NCBI GenBank assembly: GCA_030248295.1
Contig: JASANH010000333.1
Coordinates: forward strand, 1-64,000
DNA: 64,000 nucleotides
Source of the DNA: Mesodorylaimus sp. YZB2_4
Lineage: Eukaryota; Nematoda; Enoplea; Dorylaimida; Dorylaimidae
Direction: 5' to 3'
Part shown: piece by piece, positions 47,871 through 61,259 of the stretch
Layout: each line of letters begins with the position of its first letter
Numbering within the stretch: position 1 is the first letter of the stretch
Program-made: the position numbers and the translations under genes
Notes under the pieces: generated by a model
Told to the model about the DNA's origin: nothing
Seen by the model: the letters and a program-made list of their open reading frames with translations, nothing else
Database searches by the model: none

Positions 47871-48797
47871 TTAATCCTCCTCGTCTCCTTTCTCTTCATC
47901 TCCACCCGCCGCCTTCTTCATATTCTTCCTCTTCACACGACCTGGACGACCGGCACCATAGGGCGACTTGACGGAAAGATCTGAAACGGGCAGATGGAAG
48001 CGTAGGAATTCTGCTCAGATCTCGGACAAATCTGATGGTATATATATGGCAATCAAGTGTTTCGAAGCAATGGTTCGAGTTTCTGTGATTCATCATGAGA
48101 CTAATTCATTGTGTAATAGATTAGCCAACCATGACATACCGATATGTTTCTCCGAATCCAATCGCACGATAAACGATGGAACATTGACCAATTGACGACG
48201 AACGCTAGGAAGTAAAACACGGTAAGATGATTAGAAGGCAATGATCCAAGCTGCAAAACTTAGCAGACTTGCCGAATGTGACGTTGTAAAATCATGACTC
48301 GAGCGTGGTGAATACTTTTAGCCAATCCTTTTTTGAATACTTGCGTCTGTAGACGACGTTCTAAGAAATCTTCTACGCGCAAACCCAGCACGTAATCGAG
48401 TTTCATACGATCCTCGCTCAATACACCAATTCGAACTAAACGACGCAGTAAAGCGTTGCCTGAAAAATAAGACCGAGAATTGGGGAATGGAATTACATTT
48501 TCATTCACAGATACCCTGCGTTCAATGATGACAGATTTCGGTATGTAAGAAACCTACAGAATTCATGATTAAAGGCCCACCTTCGAACAAACGTCTTGGA
48601 TCTTTCTCTTCTAACGTCAATAATTCACGAGCCAACTTTCGAATATGAGCCAAGGTGTATTTGACACGCCAGACTTCACGTTTATTTCTCAAACCATACT
48701 CGCCGATCAATTTCAATTCTTGATCTAATCGCTCCTTCTCATAGGGACGGCGGGGAGTGGTATAAACTTTGCTATGGACGGTTTTTATACGAGGCAT
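47871..48797 (-). CDS. RpS9: 40S ribosomal protein S9 (uS4)
   Basis: Four minus-strand exons: 48581-48797, 48273-48459, 48140-48204 and 47871-47980, giving 192 aa (human RPS9 is 194). Nearly every residue of the family core is present: [124 protein letters not shown] and [15 protein letters not shown]. The acidic tail DEEKGDEED is typical. S9 binds 18S rRNA at the mRNA entry site. Intron 2 uses a GC donor (ATTCG|gcaagt) with a normal acceptor; only this donor keeps the phase. BCAS2 follows 235 bases downstream on the same strand. Confidence 0.98.
48271..48272 (-). other. GC splice donor of RpS9 intron 2
   Basis: The minus strand reads CACATTCG|GCAAGTCTG. The downstream exon begins C GTT CGT CGT after cttcctag, which completes Arg and continues [11 protein letters not shown]. 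The nearest GT would put the next exon out of frame. GC donors with the GCAAGT context are the usual rare class spliced by the major spliceosome. Confidence 0.9.
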
Positions 48798-48799
48798 AT

Positions 48800-49165
48800 C
48801 GAATAGTTAAGGAAAATAATTTCTCAAATACAGCATCTATAAGTTCTCTGATATTTCGATTTTCGTTAGTTTCATTTTTTTGTTTTGTTCTTGTTCTCTA
48901 GCGCACACATTTCGCACCTGGACCATTCCAAATTAATCTTTTACTGTTCAAGCGCGGGAATTCAAATTACTAAATGCGCACTAGATTTTACTCTGCTCCT
49001 GATGAGAAAACGTACTTATTTGCAAGTCAGACTTACGATTAGTCTTAGTTCATGATTTTTACTTCGCCAAACATTTAATAAGACGGCTGTAACAGGCAGT
49101 ATTTCGGTGCCATAATTTCCAAAAACTGTCTAGTGTAAATTGCAGCAATGAGCAAAGCACTACAA
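48800..49165. other. RpS9 upstream region
   Basis: Non-coding, with T-rich stretches just upstream of the RpS9 ATG on the minus strand. No separate gene is visible. Confidence 0.5.
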
Positions 49166-49169
49166 AATC

Positions 49170-50240
49170 GTCATGTTTTGGATGAAAGCAGATTTTGGCC
49201 ATCATGTGTGGCATCGATCCTCTATCGATTGTACATGCCCGGATGACTTGGTTGTTGCTGACGCGTGTGCTGAAAATGGTGAGACATCTGCGACTCATAG
49301 TTACGATGAGTTACAGCACCCATCAGTTGCGTGTTCTCCAGTGAAGTGCCAGCGGATAACCCCACCAGCAAGAAAAAATTTCCTGCTCAATGAAGCTGCT
49401 CAGGTTGAGACATACCTCAAATTTCTTGGGTATTAACCGACACGTTATTTCTTTCCTGCCAAACCACAGAAGTCCTGTAACATCAATCGAACGGGGGCGA
49501 CGATTGACAGAGTGCAGTCGTACGGATGGGTGACGGAACGGCGATGGATGGGCGGGGATGGGTGATGGATGGGCGAGAGAACGGTTATGGATGATGAAGC
49601 CAGGACTCACCACTTTGATCTGAGTCAAAACATGAATCGATGCAGTGGCTACCAAAGGGTGCACATCCGCCAAAAAATCGAAACGGCGTGGGATGATGAA
49701 AGAGAAGGTGCTGCTGCTGATTGACGACGAGCCAGTTCACAGCACGCGTTGCTCAGGCTGCCATCGATGAACGGGGATTCAAACAAACCACCATCCACCA
49801 TACAGTCCAGACCTGGCACCCAGCGATTGCTGCCAAATCGAAAAATCCAAAAAAAGTTTGAGGGTAAAGATTTTCGAGTGATGAGGAAGTGAAACCAGCG
49901 ACTGAAGCGTTTTTTGAGGGGTATGAGTAATATTTTTTTTACGGGAAGGCACGCGGTGCACCAAAGTTTAAACAAGTGCATTGGTCTCAGGGGATGTTAT
50001 GTCGAAAATAAATAAGCATTACCTTGTACAGTTTCAATTAAAATGTGGTCAGGCTACGAACTTTTTGAACTCTCCTCGTATATGCACATACACAAGCTCA
50101 TATGTGCTGTAACTTGTCGTCAGTCTTGTTGGACAAAAAATGTGCACGTGAGCTTCTACTGTAGGACAAGTACAGTATATGAGTTTGCCTAAGTTGATCA
50201 GCTAGTCAGTCCGGTCTTGATTGTCCTGAAAGAGAGGGTT
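49170..50240 (-). pseudogene. Decayed partial duplicate of the trypsin gene (exon 3 plus intron 2)
   Basis: The minus strand at 49170-49300 encodes STRVSNNQVIRACTIDRGS and a decayed FHPKHDD, recognisably derived from exon 3 of the protease at 52.6-55.1 kb (SSRASNYQVILGMHDRS, IHPNYDD). Similarity continues through the adjoining intron (ccagcggataaccccaccag, gacatacctcaaatt) and later into cgtcagtcttgttggaca near 50120. Because intron sequence was copied, this is a segmental duplication, not a processed copy. The Cys, His and Asp motifs are lost. Confidence 0.8.
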
Positions 50241-50390
50241 AAAATAATTTATCCCATGGCTTGGTCGAAAGCTCATTTACATACTATATGTACTGTACTA
50301 TATGTACTATATGTGACTCATCAGCAGTCTGTCGGACAGAAATGCGCACAGAGCACGGCATATGCTCGTTCGGGCGTAACGTATATATCG

Positions 50391-51909
50391 ATACAGGAAA
50401 ACGATATCGTTATCGCTCGTGAACGATATCCCAAAAAATATCGTTATCGTTAATCGTTAACGGGTTTCAAATGATATCGTTAACGCGTTAAATTTCGTTA
50501 TTTTTTCGCGGAAAAGACGCAATGTTGCCGCTTAGTAAGCTGGGAGTCTGGCGGGAGTACTGTCGAGTTCCTCTGGACTCTGACAATGAGCGCTGGAGGG
50601 AAACAGTGGAGAAGGAGCAGAGAAGCAGTGGACTGGCCGCCTCCAAGGATGTCTGTTAGTCAACTGTTTCCATTTAGGGGGAACCACCTCTGTTGGTGCC
50701 ACTTAGTCGGCCACCGCCTTGTCCAGATGATGCTCCCCCTGTTCAGATTGTAGCCGCACAAACTGGGTCCTGCTTCCTGGACCAAATCGCGGCCAGGACC
50801 CCCATTTATAGGATCTGCCGTGATGACTATTTGCCCTAATGGCCTATCACCTTGCATCATTGCCCACCATTGCACCAGCAACAGCGCGGCTGCAGTGTGC
50901 AGGCGGTTCGGCATTCGTCTTTCCATATTGCTTGGGAGCGAGTGGCTGGACTCGTCCCGGGTTGAATCCCCAGTAATGGAGGTCGGTTTGCGAACCATAA
51001 ACCCGCGCTGACCTTGCACGCCAGGCCGTGGGTGACTCATCCGGTACCCTAGAGGTGCTCCGAGTGGAGAGACTGAAGCGAAACGAGGAGACAGTCTTAG
51101 CCGTCGAACACCGAGTAGGTTCAACGCCCGCCCGCCATCGTCCGAGGAAGTCGATGTCCAGTCCAGAATGCCCTCGCGTGGAGGTGCTTCTAGTGGAGAC
51201 ACGCAAAGGGACGCTGCGTGTGTGCTGGTTTCCGCACAGCCCTGCTTACAAGGTGGCCGGCTTTGAGCAAAAAAAAAAATTAGAAAAATGCACCAGCAAC
51301 AGCGACACGAAGGAGAATTACTACCGGAGTCATGGCGCTCTAAGCTCTTTAACTTTTTTGGAGTACTAAATGATTGAGGATGTGATCTGTACCTGCTATT
51401 TATACAATACTTTCGTTAATTTTACAATGACGCGCGCAAAATCGGACTTCTGCTCTTCAAACACAAGTCTCATCAAAATACTGTCAGCATGCCCCTTTTA
51501 ATTGCCGTCATTTTTTTAAATTGCTGCTTGTCAATTCTTCAATCTTGCTTGACATCTTGGAGAACACTATTGACATTCTAGACACGCCAGTAGTGCAGGT
51601 GCTTTCTGACGCCGCGTCTGGTACAGTTTTAAAGCTGGGAAAGATGTAGGTGATATAGGAGACTGATGCAGCATTAATTTCGCTACAGTTGCATCCTGTG
51701 ATCGTGGTCAGTGCCATTCCTTAAAGCGCGTGAACTTGCAACTTTGCAACCGAGAACTAACGGTATAACGAATGATATCATATCGTTTTTGGACGAATAT
51801 CGATACTGTTATTAAAAAAATATCGTTATCGTTACCGTTTCGTTAACGACGTTGAAAAGATGTCGTTAACGACATAATATCGTTATCTTTATCGTTAATG
51901 CCGCTTTGT
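50391..51909. mobile_element. Putative DNA transposon with ATATCGTTA-rich ends
   Basis: Clusters of the words atatcgttatcgtta and cgttaacg occur only at 50391-50510 and 51755-51909, suggesting subterminal repeats of one element about 1.5 kb long. The inside includes a GC-rich segment (50640-51240) with a 180-codon minus-strand frame (50660-51202) that has no recognised domain, and an internal direct repeat (gaggtgctccgagtggag and gaggtgcttctagtggag). Exact ends and target duplication could not be fixed. The superfamily is unknown; hAT-like is possible. Confidence 0.45.
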
Positions 51910-52600
51910 CGTATACGCTATTCGGACGGCATTTGAACATCCTGCCTAAGGTACGAGTATCAATGGAACTGAACTTCTTTATAAAAATGCCGTTATGTCA
52001 CTTGTTACACGATTCTGCACATAAAACGGGTCTCTGCAAATGACTTATAACGAGTGTATTTTGGGAATAATAGGAACACATAGGACAGCTGGTACTTGGT
52101 GGGCCATCGACCTGCGTGCTGGTAGTTCAGCACTGCATATACACAAGCACTGCTTTCAACGGGTGAGATATAAGTCGTAGCATCTCGGTCTACATCACTT
52201 TGCTGACAAAAACTACAGGATATCTCTCTTGCTCCACCAGGGATAAAGACTTTTAGACGCCTAAAGACCAGGGAAACAGGCGATGATTTGTAGAGTCATG
52301 CGGATGGGGGACCTGTCCCTTACTAGGTACACCCTCACCCTCTCTCTACTGCACATTCAGTCATCAGCTGCAATTTTTCTTTCAAAAAATTGTCATCGCA
52401 GCTGTTCTCACTACTTCCATTTGTTCAGAGTACTTGCAAACTGAAGATAGCAACGATACAAATACGGGTATAGACGTTTGATGCAATGCACATTCCGACC
52501 ATTCCGCAAGACTGTGTGCCTATAGTCAAAACAACATCATAACCAACTGCAGATCCATTTTCAGGCGAACACCAAATTATTTTGTTCTCCAAACGAGAGG
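51910..52600. other. Downstream flank of the trypsin gene
   Basis: No coding feature seen. Contains the presumed 3' untranslated region of the protease (minus strand), in which I found no AATAAA near the stop. Confidence 0.4.
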
Positions 52601-55145
<2,545 letters not shown>

Positions 55146-55199
55146 ATCTGATGGTTGTGGCGCAAGTGATATTTTGGTTGATAGTAACAAGGATGGTTA

Positions 55200-56330
55200 T
55201 CAGAATCTGTCAAATCAGTAATAGATTCCTTAATTTGCGAGGACCCAGGATTTGTATTCGCCAGCTGCGATCAAAGAAATTGATATTTCGTTGTCCAAAT
55301 CGGTGCACTTTGCCTATCAGTGCCTATATCCAGTTCTAATGGCTCTTCAATTCGCCACTGCACCTCTCAGCCAATTTCTTATCACCGCAGCAACAAGTGG
55401 GCCTCTCTTGGAGTCAGAAGGCAAGACCGATCATCCGCATTTATATGACAGAGTCGACATGGACGAGGTTCCGCCGCCTGCAACTTTAGATTCGCCCTGT
55501 TTTGAACCAACTCTACAACTGGCACTTTTGACTGCCCTTGCAACCAGTCTCTGTAGGCGGGATTATTGTGCACTACGCACAATACAATTCCGATAACTCT
55601 CGTCAACTGCTCCCTAAAGTCATTCATGCTCCTACATACTCGACACAACCACATAGAATGGTGGTGAGTTGACGCCCTCGCCCACACCTGACTGGTTCGC
55701 CAAACAGTCTTCCCTCATCTTCTAGCCACCGCGCACTGGCCCCAGGCAAAGTCAGTTGAATAATATTCGTTGGGCCATGTGGGCATGTGACGCGTTTTTA
55801 GTTTATTCCAGTTCCCGAAAGTGCTATTATTCAATTTTTGTATCGCACCAGAGCAGTGCAGTTCGCGTGTATGTCCGTGAGGAGGTGTCATGAGTCACCG
55901 AATAGGTGCCTCATCAAGGCACACATCCATTTAATTTTGAATATATTTTTGGCACAAAGAGCTTGCAAAACTACATTCCCAAACTGGATTCCAAAAGTGC
56001 CAGGTTTGAACCCTCCGTTGCTTTCCTGGACTTATCGGGTCTGATTGACAAGGGTTAGAAGAGAACAGGATCTGCACGCACTGTACAGTAAATTACTTTT
56101 ATGGCTCGATCTAGCCGCAATTGAACTCTCACAACCAGTTCCATCCATATCCATTAGAGTATCGTAATTAGGCTCAGGCTATCGTTTCTGAAAAGCACAC
56201 TAATCTAAAGCCATATTTTTATGTCAGAACGAAGGTGAGCGTTTCAGGTGCGTAGTTTGTTTTGCACATCATCGAAAGAATTGTCTCGAGTCAGATAACG
56301 CATCATAGTGCCAAGATAGTACCATGTTTC
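55200..56330. other. No gene recognised
   Basis: A minus-strand frame at 55382-55687 and plus-strand frames at 55252-55596 and 55838-56044 have no recognised domain or consistent splice sites. TACAGTA words lie at 56087 and 56424, just outside. Confidence 0.4.
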
Positions 56331-56374
56331 AGCGGAGCGCACGTGGGTGAGAAAGGGAAACAAAATGAAAAGCA

Positions 56375-56430
56375 TATCCCCGAGTGGGCATTGAACCCTC
56401 ACTCCTGGGATTACTGGTGTGAGTAGATTA
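56375..56430 (-). repeat. tRNA-like relic with box B
   Basis: The reverse complement reads aatcccaggagtgagggttc, then aatgcccactcgggg, resembling an anticodon arm, variable region and T arm with a box B (gggttcaatgccc). No complete cloverleaf or acceptor stem can be drawn, so it is probably a tRNA pseudogene or a SINE head. Confidence 0.35.
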
Positions 56431-56751
56431 CAGTATAAGGAATTATGGCGCCTCAGATGATTTTGATCTGCGCACCAACAAAAAGAAGACGGGCATTAAC
56501 GCGGCGATACTGTGTACTCTTTCAGTAAAGAATGGCATTTTCTCGCCGGCATCTAAACGTACATTTGAAGATGCGGCTTTCGCGAAAACCATTGCAACAA
56601 CAAATTGAACAAGAATCAACCTCAATCAAAATTATAGCGAACGACTTGGCTTTCGAAAAATTACCCGTGTCGGAGGTTTACCTTTTCTGCTGCAATGTAA
56701 CTTTGATACTAGCAAGTTGGGCGCCTCAACTGGCTCCTTTTACAGTGGCAT

Positions 56752-56788
56752 CCCACGTGTACGCATCAATTGCATGCGTACACGTGGG
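56752..56788. repeat. Perfect 15-bp palindrome with CACGTG cores
   Basis: cccacgtgtacgcat and atgcgtacacgtggg flank a 7-base loop (caattgc). Each arm contains an E-box CACGTG. It lies immediately before the LINE remnant and may mark its insertion point. Confidence 0.8.
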
Positions 56789-56789
56789 T

Positions 56790-57795
56790 TTCCGGCTCGC
56801 CTGTTCGTGAGGTTTCCTCTTCTGAAGCCGTAGCGACTGAGCTAATCTGTAATAATCGGTTTATTACGATCAGGGGGCAGAGCGTATATCATAGCTGGCT
56901 TCAGGATGGACCTCTTGCCAGAGTGGTGTCCTGGTTTGATGCTCAAGGGAGACCCCACCCACGGCAGGACTTGACAGTCTTAGCACAATTTGTCTCACTT
57001 CCGTTACATCCAGCTGGTATCGGCAGTTCCAGTCTCATTGAAAAAATTGATGGCCAATAAGCCTTTCGGTGAGCCTGAATATCCATTAGTAACAGCAAAC
57101 AGCGTAAAGAGAGCAAAGAAAAGATATATCGCTAGTCGGCGTAGTATCCCTGCAGGACAGCTGAGGTGGTAAACTCTGTACCCACCAGTTTGTGACTGGC
57201 CGCGGTCAAAGATTTGGACCCTTCCAGCGGAGTTAGGTCTGCCAAATAAACTTCGTGTTTTTCAGTTTAAAATCTTGCATCGCATTCTCGCTTCACCATC
57301 GAAGTTGCAGCAATGGGGTCAACGCAATTCTAGCGAATGCTATGCATGCGGCGCAGATAAAGATGATATTGAGCATATGCTGGTACATTGCAGGTGGGCC
57401 TTGTCAGTGTGGCGAGGTGTGATCAGTCGTTTTGAGAACTACGAACGTGTCAAAGTAACCTGGAACCTGGACACCAGAGCATTTGCTGCTCGGATTTGTT
57501 GACTCCGAGCAGGAGTACGTTGTTGAGGTGCGGAATCGTTTGAATCTCATAGCTATATTACTCGAGTATTACCTGTACAGCGAACGCCGTTCGGAGGTGT
57601 TTAGAATGTCAGCTGTAGGTTTTAACTTCATGCTACGGCGATTCTTGATGCAACAGTGGCACGTTTGTCAATCACTGGGACGGGTACAGGATTTCGAACG
57701 CATGTGGCAGCACTACTGTATATGTAATTCCCCTTCCCCCTCCTTTCTTATGGTCATGGTTTTGGATCTATTTTCCTTCTAACATCACAAATAAA
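56790..57795 (+). mobile_element. L1/Tx1-like LINE, 3' part of ORF2, decayed
   Basis: Protein pieces follow the order of an L1-type ORF2 C-terminus: NNRFITIRGQSVYHSWLQDG and ARVVSWFDAQGRPHPRQDL, then NKPFGEPEYPLVTANSVKRA, LPNKLRVFQFKILHRILASP and a zinc-knuckle segment CYACGADKDDIEHMLVHCRW (zf-RVT type). They end with EVRNRLNLIAILLEYYLYSE. The frame is interrupted by frameshifts near 57045 and 57475 and a stop at 57170. The 3' end is A-rich (acaaataaaaaaaag). Reverse transcriptase and endonuclease cores are missing, so this is a 5'-truncated dead copy. Confidence 0.85.
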
Positions 57796-57940
57796 AAAAA
57801 GAATCATAGCGAAGCGGACAGATAGCGAACACACTGTTTCCCTTTCCTTGGCTGGGGTAGTCATAAGATCTACTGTAAATGGCGTGCAGCAGCAAATAGG
57901 GTAATGTTTGGGATTTTCCTTGAGTATCCTAGTCGAGTAG

Positions 57941-59580
57941 ACTGCCAGTCACGACCGGATCGGATGGGGGTTTGTCGGATCGGATGCTTTGGATCGGATC
58001 GGATGAGTTTCATATCGGATCATGCGAAATACTTGTAATTTTTAAACAATCAATAACGCATCAACTTTTTTCGAAAAGCCGCTTCCCATGATAAACAACA
58101 GTATTTATTATCATGGTGCCATGGCACAAGCAGCGCCAATCTCAAGGATTTGCCACACTGCTCATCGTGGATCACTCTATTTACAAGCTTACGAAGTAAA
58201 GAAGAGACATGCTGCTCATGAATGACTGCTTGAAACAGGCACGAAATTTTTTGTGCGCCAGGACAAAGATATTAGGGGCATGGATATTTTAACTAGGACG
58301 CGAAAGAAAACTTGGCAATTACGCAGATGACACTAACTTGGTGACTGGATGTTCGAAATCGATAAAAATTTTCCATGCCTGCGATGTGGATAAACGAGCA
58401 TCAGGTGCAACACTGAAACTGAACGCAACGCATAAGACAAAATTTTTGCTGCTTTGGATCATCGGCGGGGGCTAGGCGGGGGCTAAGAAAGGAGCTAATG
58501 CATTTTGTGGTTGATAAACTGAAAATATATGGATTTTGGATTAGCAGGGAAAGGCATGGAAATAGCCGAAAACTGGGCGAGTGTCACAGAATACATTAAG
58601 GGACTTGAGGGAAAGATTCCGACCTTAGAAATTCATATTTCGGCAGAATATCTGCGGCTAACACCTTCTATTTATCAAAGCTGTGGTACTTGGCCGCAAT
58701 GATTGGGCCAAAAGCTAATTGCCAAAGGTTCATCAAAAGAAAAATTGACAGTTACCTCTGGCACCAAGCAAAATTCAATGTAGCGAACTCGTGTTACGAG
58801 GGAGTCCTGGACTATCCTAACTAATGTAGGAATGACAATCTGGGCTTTCGGAATAATGCTGCTTATTCAGAGCACAAATTTGTCTGTTTCGATGATTATT
58901 TTGTTGACAAAGGCAGGTCTCGTTGACTGAAACAACTTGCGCAAGTTAGTCGTATAAGGATACCATAAAAGCTGAATTAGCTGCTAAATTTGAGCTTCCA
59001 GATCAGCATATTGTTAAGCTCGAATAGGTAATAACCCAACTAATCAAAAATATTAAAACCAAACTCATGTATAACCACTTTGTCGATAAAAAAGTATCGA
59101 AAGCAATCGGTGCCATGCAACAATACTGGACTGGTACTGTAACTTTAGGAGAAATAGGTAGGTTGTGGTGCCTGCATTGATTTATGATTACTAACATCGA
59201 AAAAATGTTAGGAAAAAATTAATGACTGCAACTTCAAATTATTTTATAGAAACGGATATGTTCACTCCTCATTCACTAATATTTCAGTCGACTAAGTCCA
59301 AACTTTTTGCAAAATCTGAGTCATCCATGTTTTTCTGGTCTGAAATAATACTAACGACAAGATGACTTGTAGCTCTATTTGTGAGCTGGAATAAGGAAGC
59401 ATCAATGCACAATATTGATCTCATCTCATTCATTATACTACAGAAGGGTTGGGGAGAAATTTTGTTAGTTGTTTGCATGCGGTTTTCTAAACCCCATTGG
59501 CTCGGGACTTCTGATGGGTCCGATCAGAATTTTCGGATGGAGCGGATGGGATCCGACTCGATCCAGCCGTGAACTGCCAG
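57941..59580. mobile_element. hAT-like DNA transposon with 8-bp target duplication
   Basis: The octamer ACTGCCAG is repeated exactly at 57941-57948 and 59573-59580. Between them, the left end TCACGACCGGATC and the inverted right end TCACGGCTGGATC match at 11 of 13 positions. Both ends carry subterminal cggatcggat/ggatcc words. An 8-bp target duplication is characteristic of the hAT superfamily. Inside, only degraded coding traces remain: around 58580 the plus strand reads ENWASVTEYIKGLE and SAEYLRLTPSIYQS, resembling hAT transposase, with stops. The element is 1624 bp and defective, inserted directly downstream of the LINE remnant. Confidence 0.85.
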
Positions 59581-60685
59581 GTGAGGTATCTTTGCACAAC
59601 GCGTCTCGTCAGATGTCCAGTCAGTCCTTGTCAGTCACAGTTAGATGCCCTTGAAATTGTGTCTTTTCACTCGCCACTCGCCACAGCCCGCCAGGCAGGA
59701 AGGTTACACTGGGACGCTGGTCGCTCGGGCTTTAACCAAAACCTACAGCGCTGCAAGTTCGTTTATCTACAGTGGTTGTACCGCTGTTCGGTTATCCGCT
59801 CGCGCCTGGAGGGCACCATATGTCTGATAATGAAAGCAAAAACTACAGTACAGTATGTACAGATGGCAGGTTTACTGAAATTCACACACTCAGCATTCTT
59901 TCAGACGAAGGATACCGATCTGTACAGACGGATACTGATCAGAAAAGTACGGCAATTTCTCACACACCAAGTCATATTTCTTGAGCAACCACTCGATTGA
60001 CCAGGAAGAAGATCGATTCTGATACGAAAAGTAAACGGCAGCCAGTGGATTCGCTCGTTTGAGAAGTGTGTGTAAAGTGAGCACGACGTCCTCGAATACT
60101 AAAAGAGAACGCCATACAATATTTTTCCATGGAATAGAATACTTGTTTAATACAAAATGGAAACCACTAAACTATCCCCGTATCGTGTGTTCTATTCCTA
60201 TTCCTACTCCTATCATCCTATTGGGTGTAATATTCTGATCCCATGATTTTATCCTGAGTTCAGATATAGCTAGCATTTATTTTATGATCTAGTGATAAGG
60301 TGATTGGACTCGGGTGATATGACAGCGGCCGTATACAAGCGCGGTTACAAGGTATTCGAGATCAATATCGAAGGTATTAGTATTATCCATTGGCATCAGA
60401 CCAGAGGTGTCAGTCTCGAGTCTGACCCCGACTCAAAAGAGGCAGACCAGCTTCCTGAACCAGTGCTCTGATAGGTGCAGATAAGATATGCCCACTTATC
60501 ACATGTGTGTATTCAACCATAACATATTCCCGCCCGTCAAACATTCCTAATCCTGGCCAACAGTACAGTAAGAATTGACTTAGGCAGGTCAAACTGGAGG
60601 GAGCACATAATCACCCTTACACCCGTGTATGGGTAGAAGCTGAAATATCCATGCGCAAGCGCCTCCGGCCACGTGCCACGTGCGA
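59581..60685. other. No gene recognised
   Basis: The frame at 59569-60000 plus (143 codons) begins in the hAT flank and has no recognised domain. A tandem TACAGTACAGTA occurs at 59844-59855. Nothing else stands out. Confidence 0.4.
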
Positions 60686-60689
60686 CTGG

Positions 60690-60836
60690 CTCGTCTGGCC
60701 AGTTCTGGTTCTGCCCTCATCACCGACTTCTGTTCCAACTCCGCCACAAACTGATTCCGAGTTTGCCTCTAATCCGAATTTCCCCTCTGTCTGATCACCC
60801 ATCTCTGGATCCAGTCCCCGCCGCTGGCCACTTTGG
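60690..60836 (-). repeat. Partial duplicate of the METTL23-like exon
   Basis: About 145 bases (ctcatcaccgacttctgttc through ggatccagtccccgcc) match 61518-61664 inside the coding exon of the METTL23-like gene at roughly 87 per cent identity. The copy is out of its coding context. Confidence 0.85.
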
Positions 60837-61259
60837 CACCAAGTCTAGTCACCAAAAACATGTTCAGTGGACTCATTGAATATATCAAAGCTGGATGTCG
60901 ATTCAATGGTGCAGGCAGTAATGGGGTACTGGGTACGGGTGATCTTCATTGGAAGCCAACCAGCTCACTGGCCTGTAGGGCTGCTTGCGCGACCGCTCGT
61001 CAACAGGACAGAGCGACATCTCCTTTGATGTGCTGTACGCAATGGGTTTACTAAACCCTCCATACGCCATGCAGTAACCAGATGGTATACTGCATAACGT
61101 ATGGAGAATGAGTGCTTTTCCACTCCTGCCATCCTTGCTTCGATTTCCGTACTAAACATTTTCTCCACTATGGCTTTTAAAATAAGAAATTTTTGACGGC
61201 CCTTAAAACTTACTAGTCACCCACCAAAAGGTGCTTGATCTCACTTCGTGTTCACTTAC

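Noticed and set aside
50660-51202. 180-codon minus-strand ORF as a gene
   Set aside because: GC-rich segment with overlapping open frames on both strands, no domain, inside a probable transposon.
56375-56430. Second tRNA gene
   Set aside because: Box B is present but no acceptor stem or full cloverleaf can be drawn.
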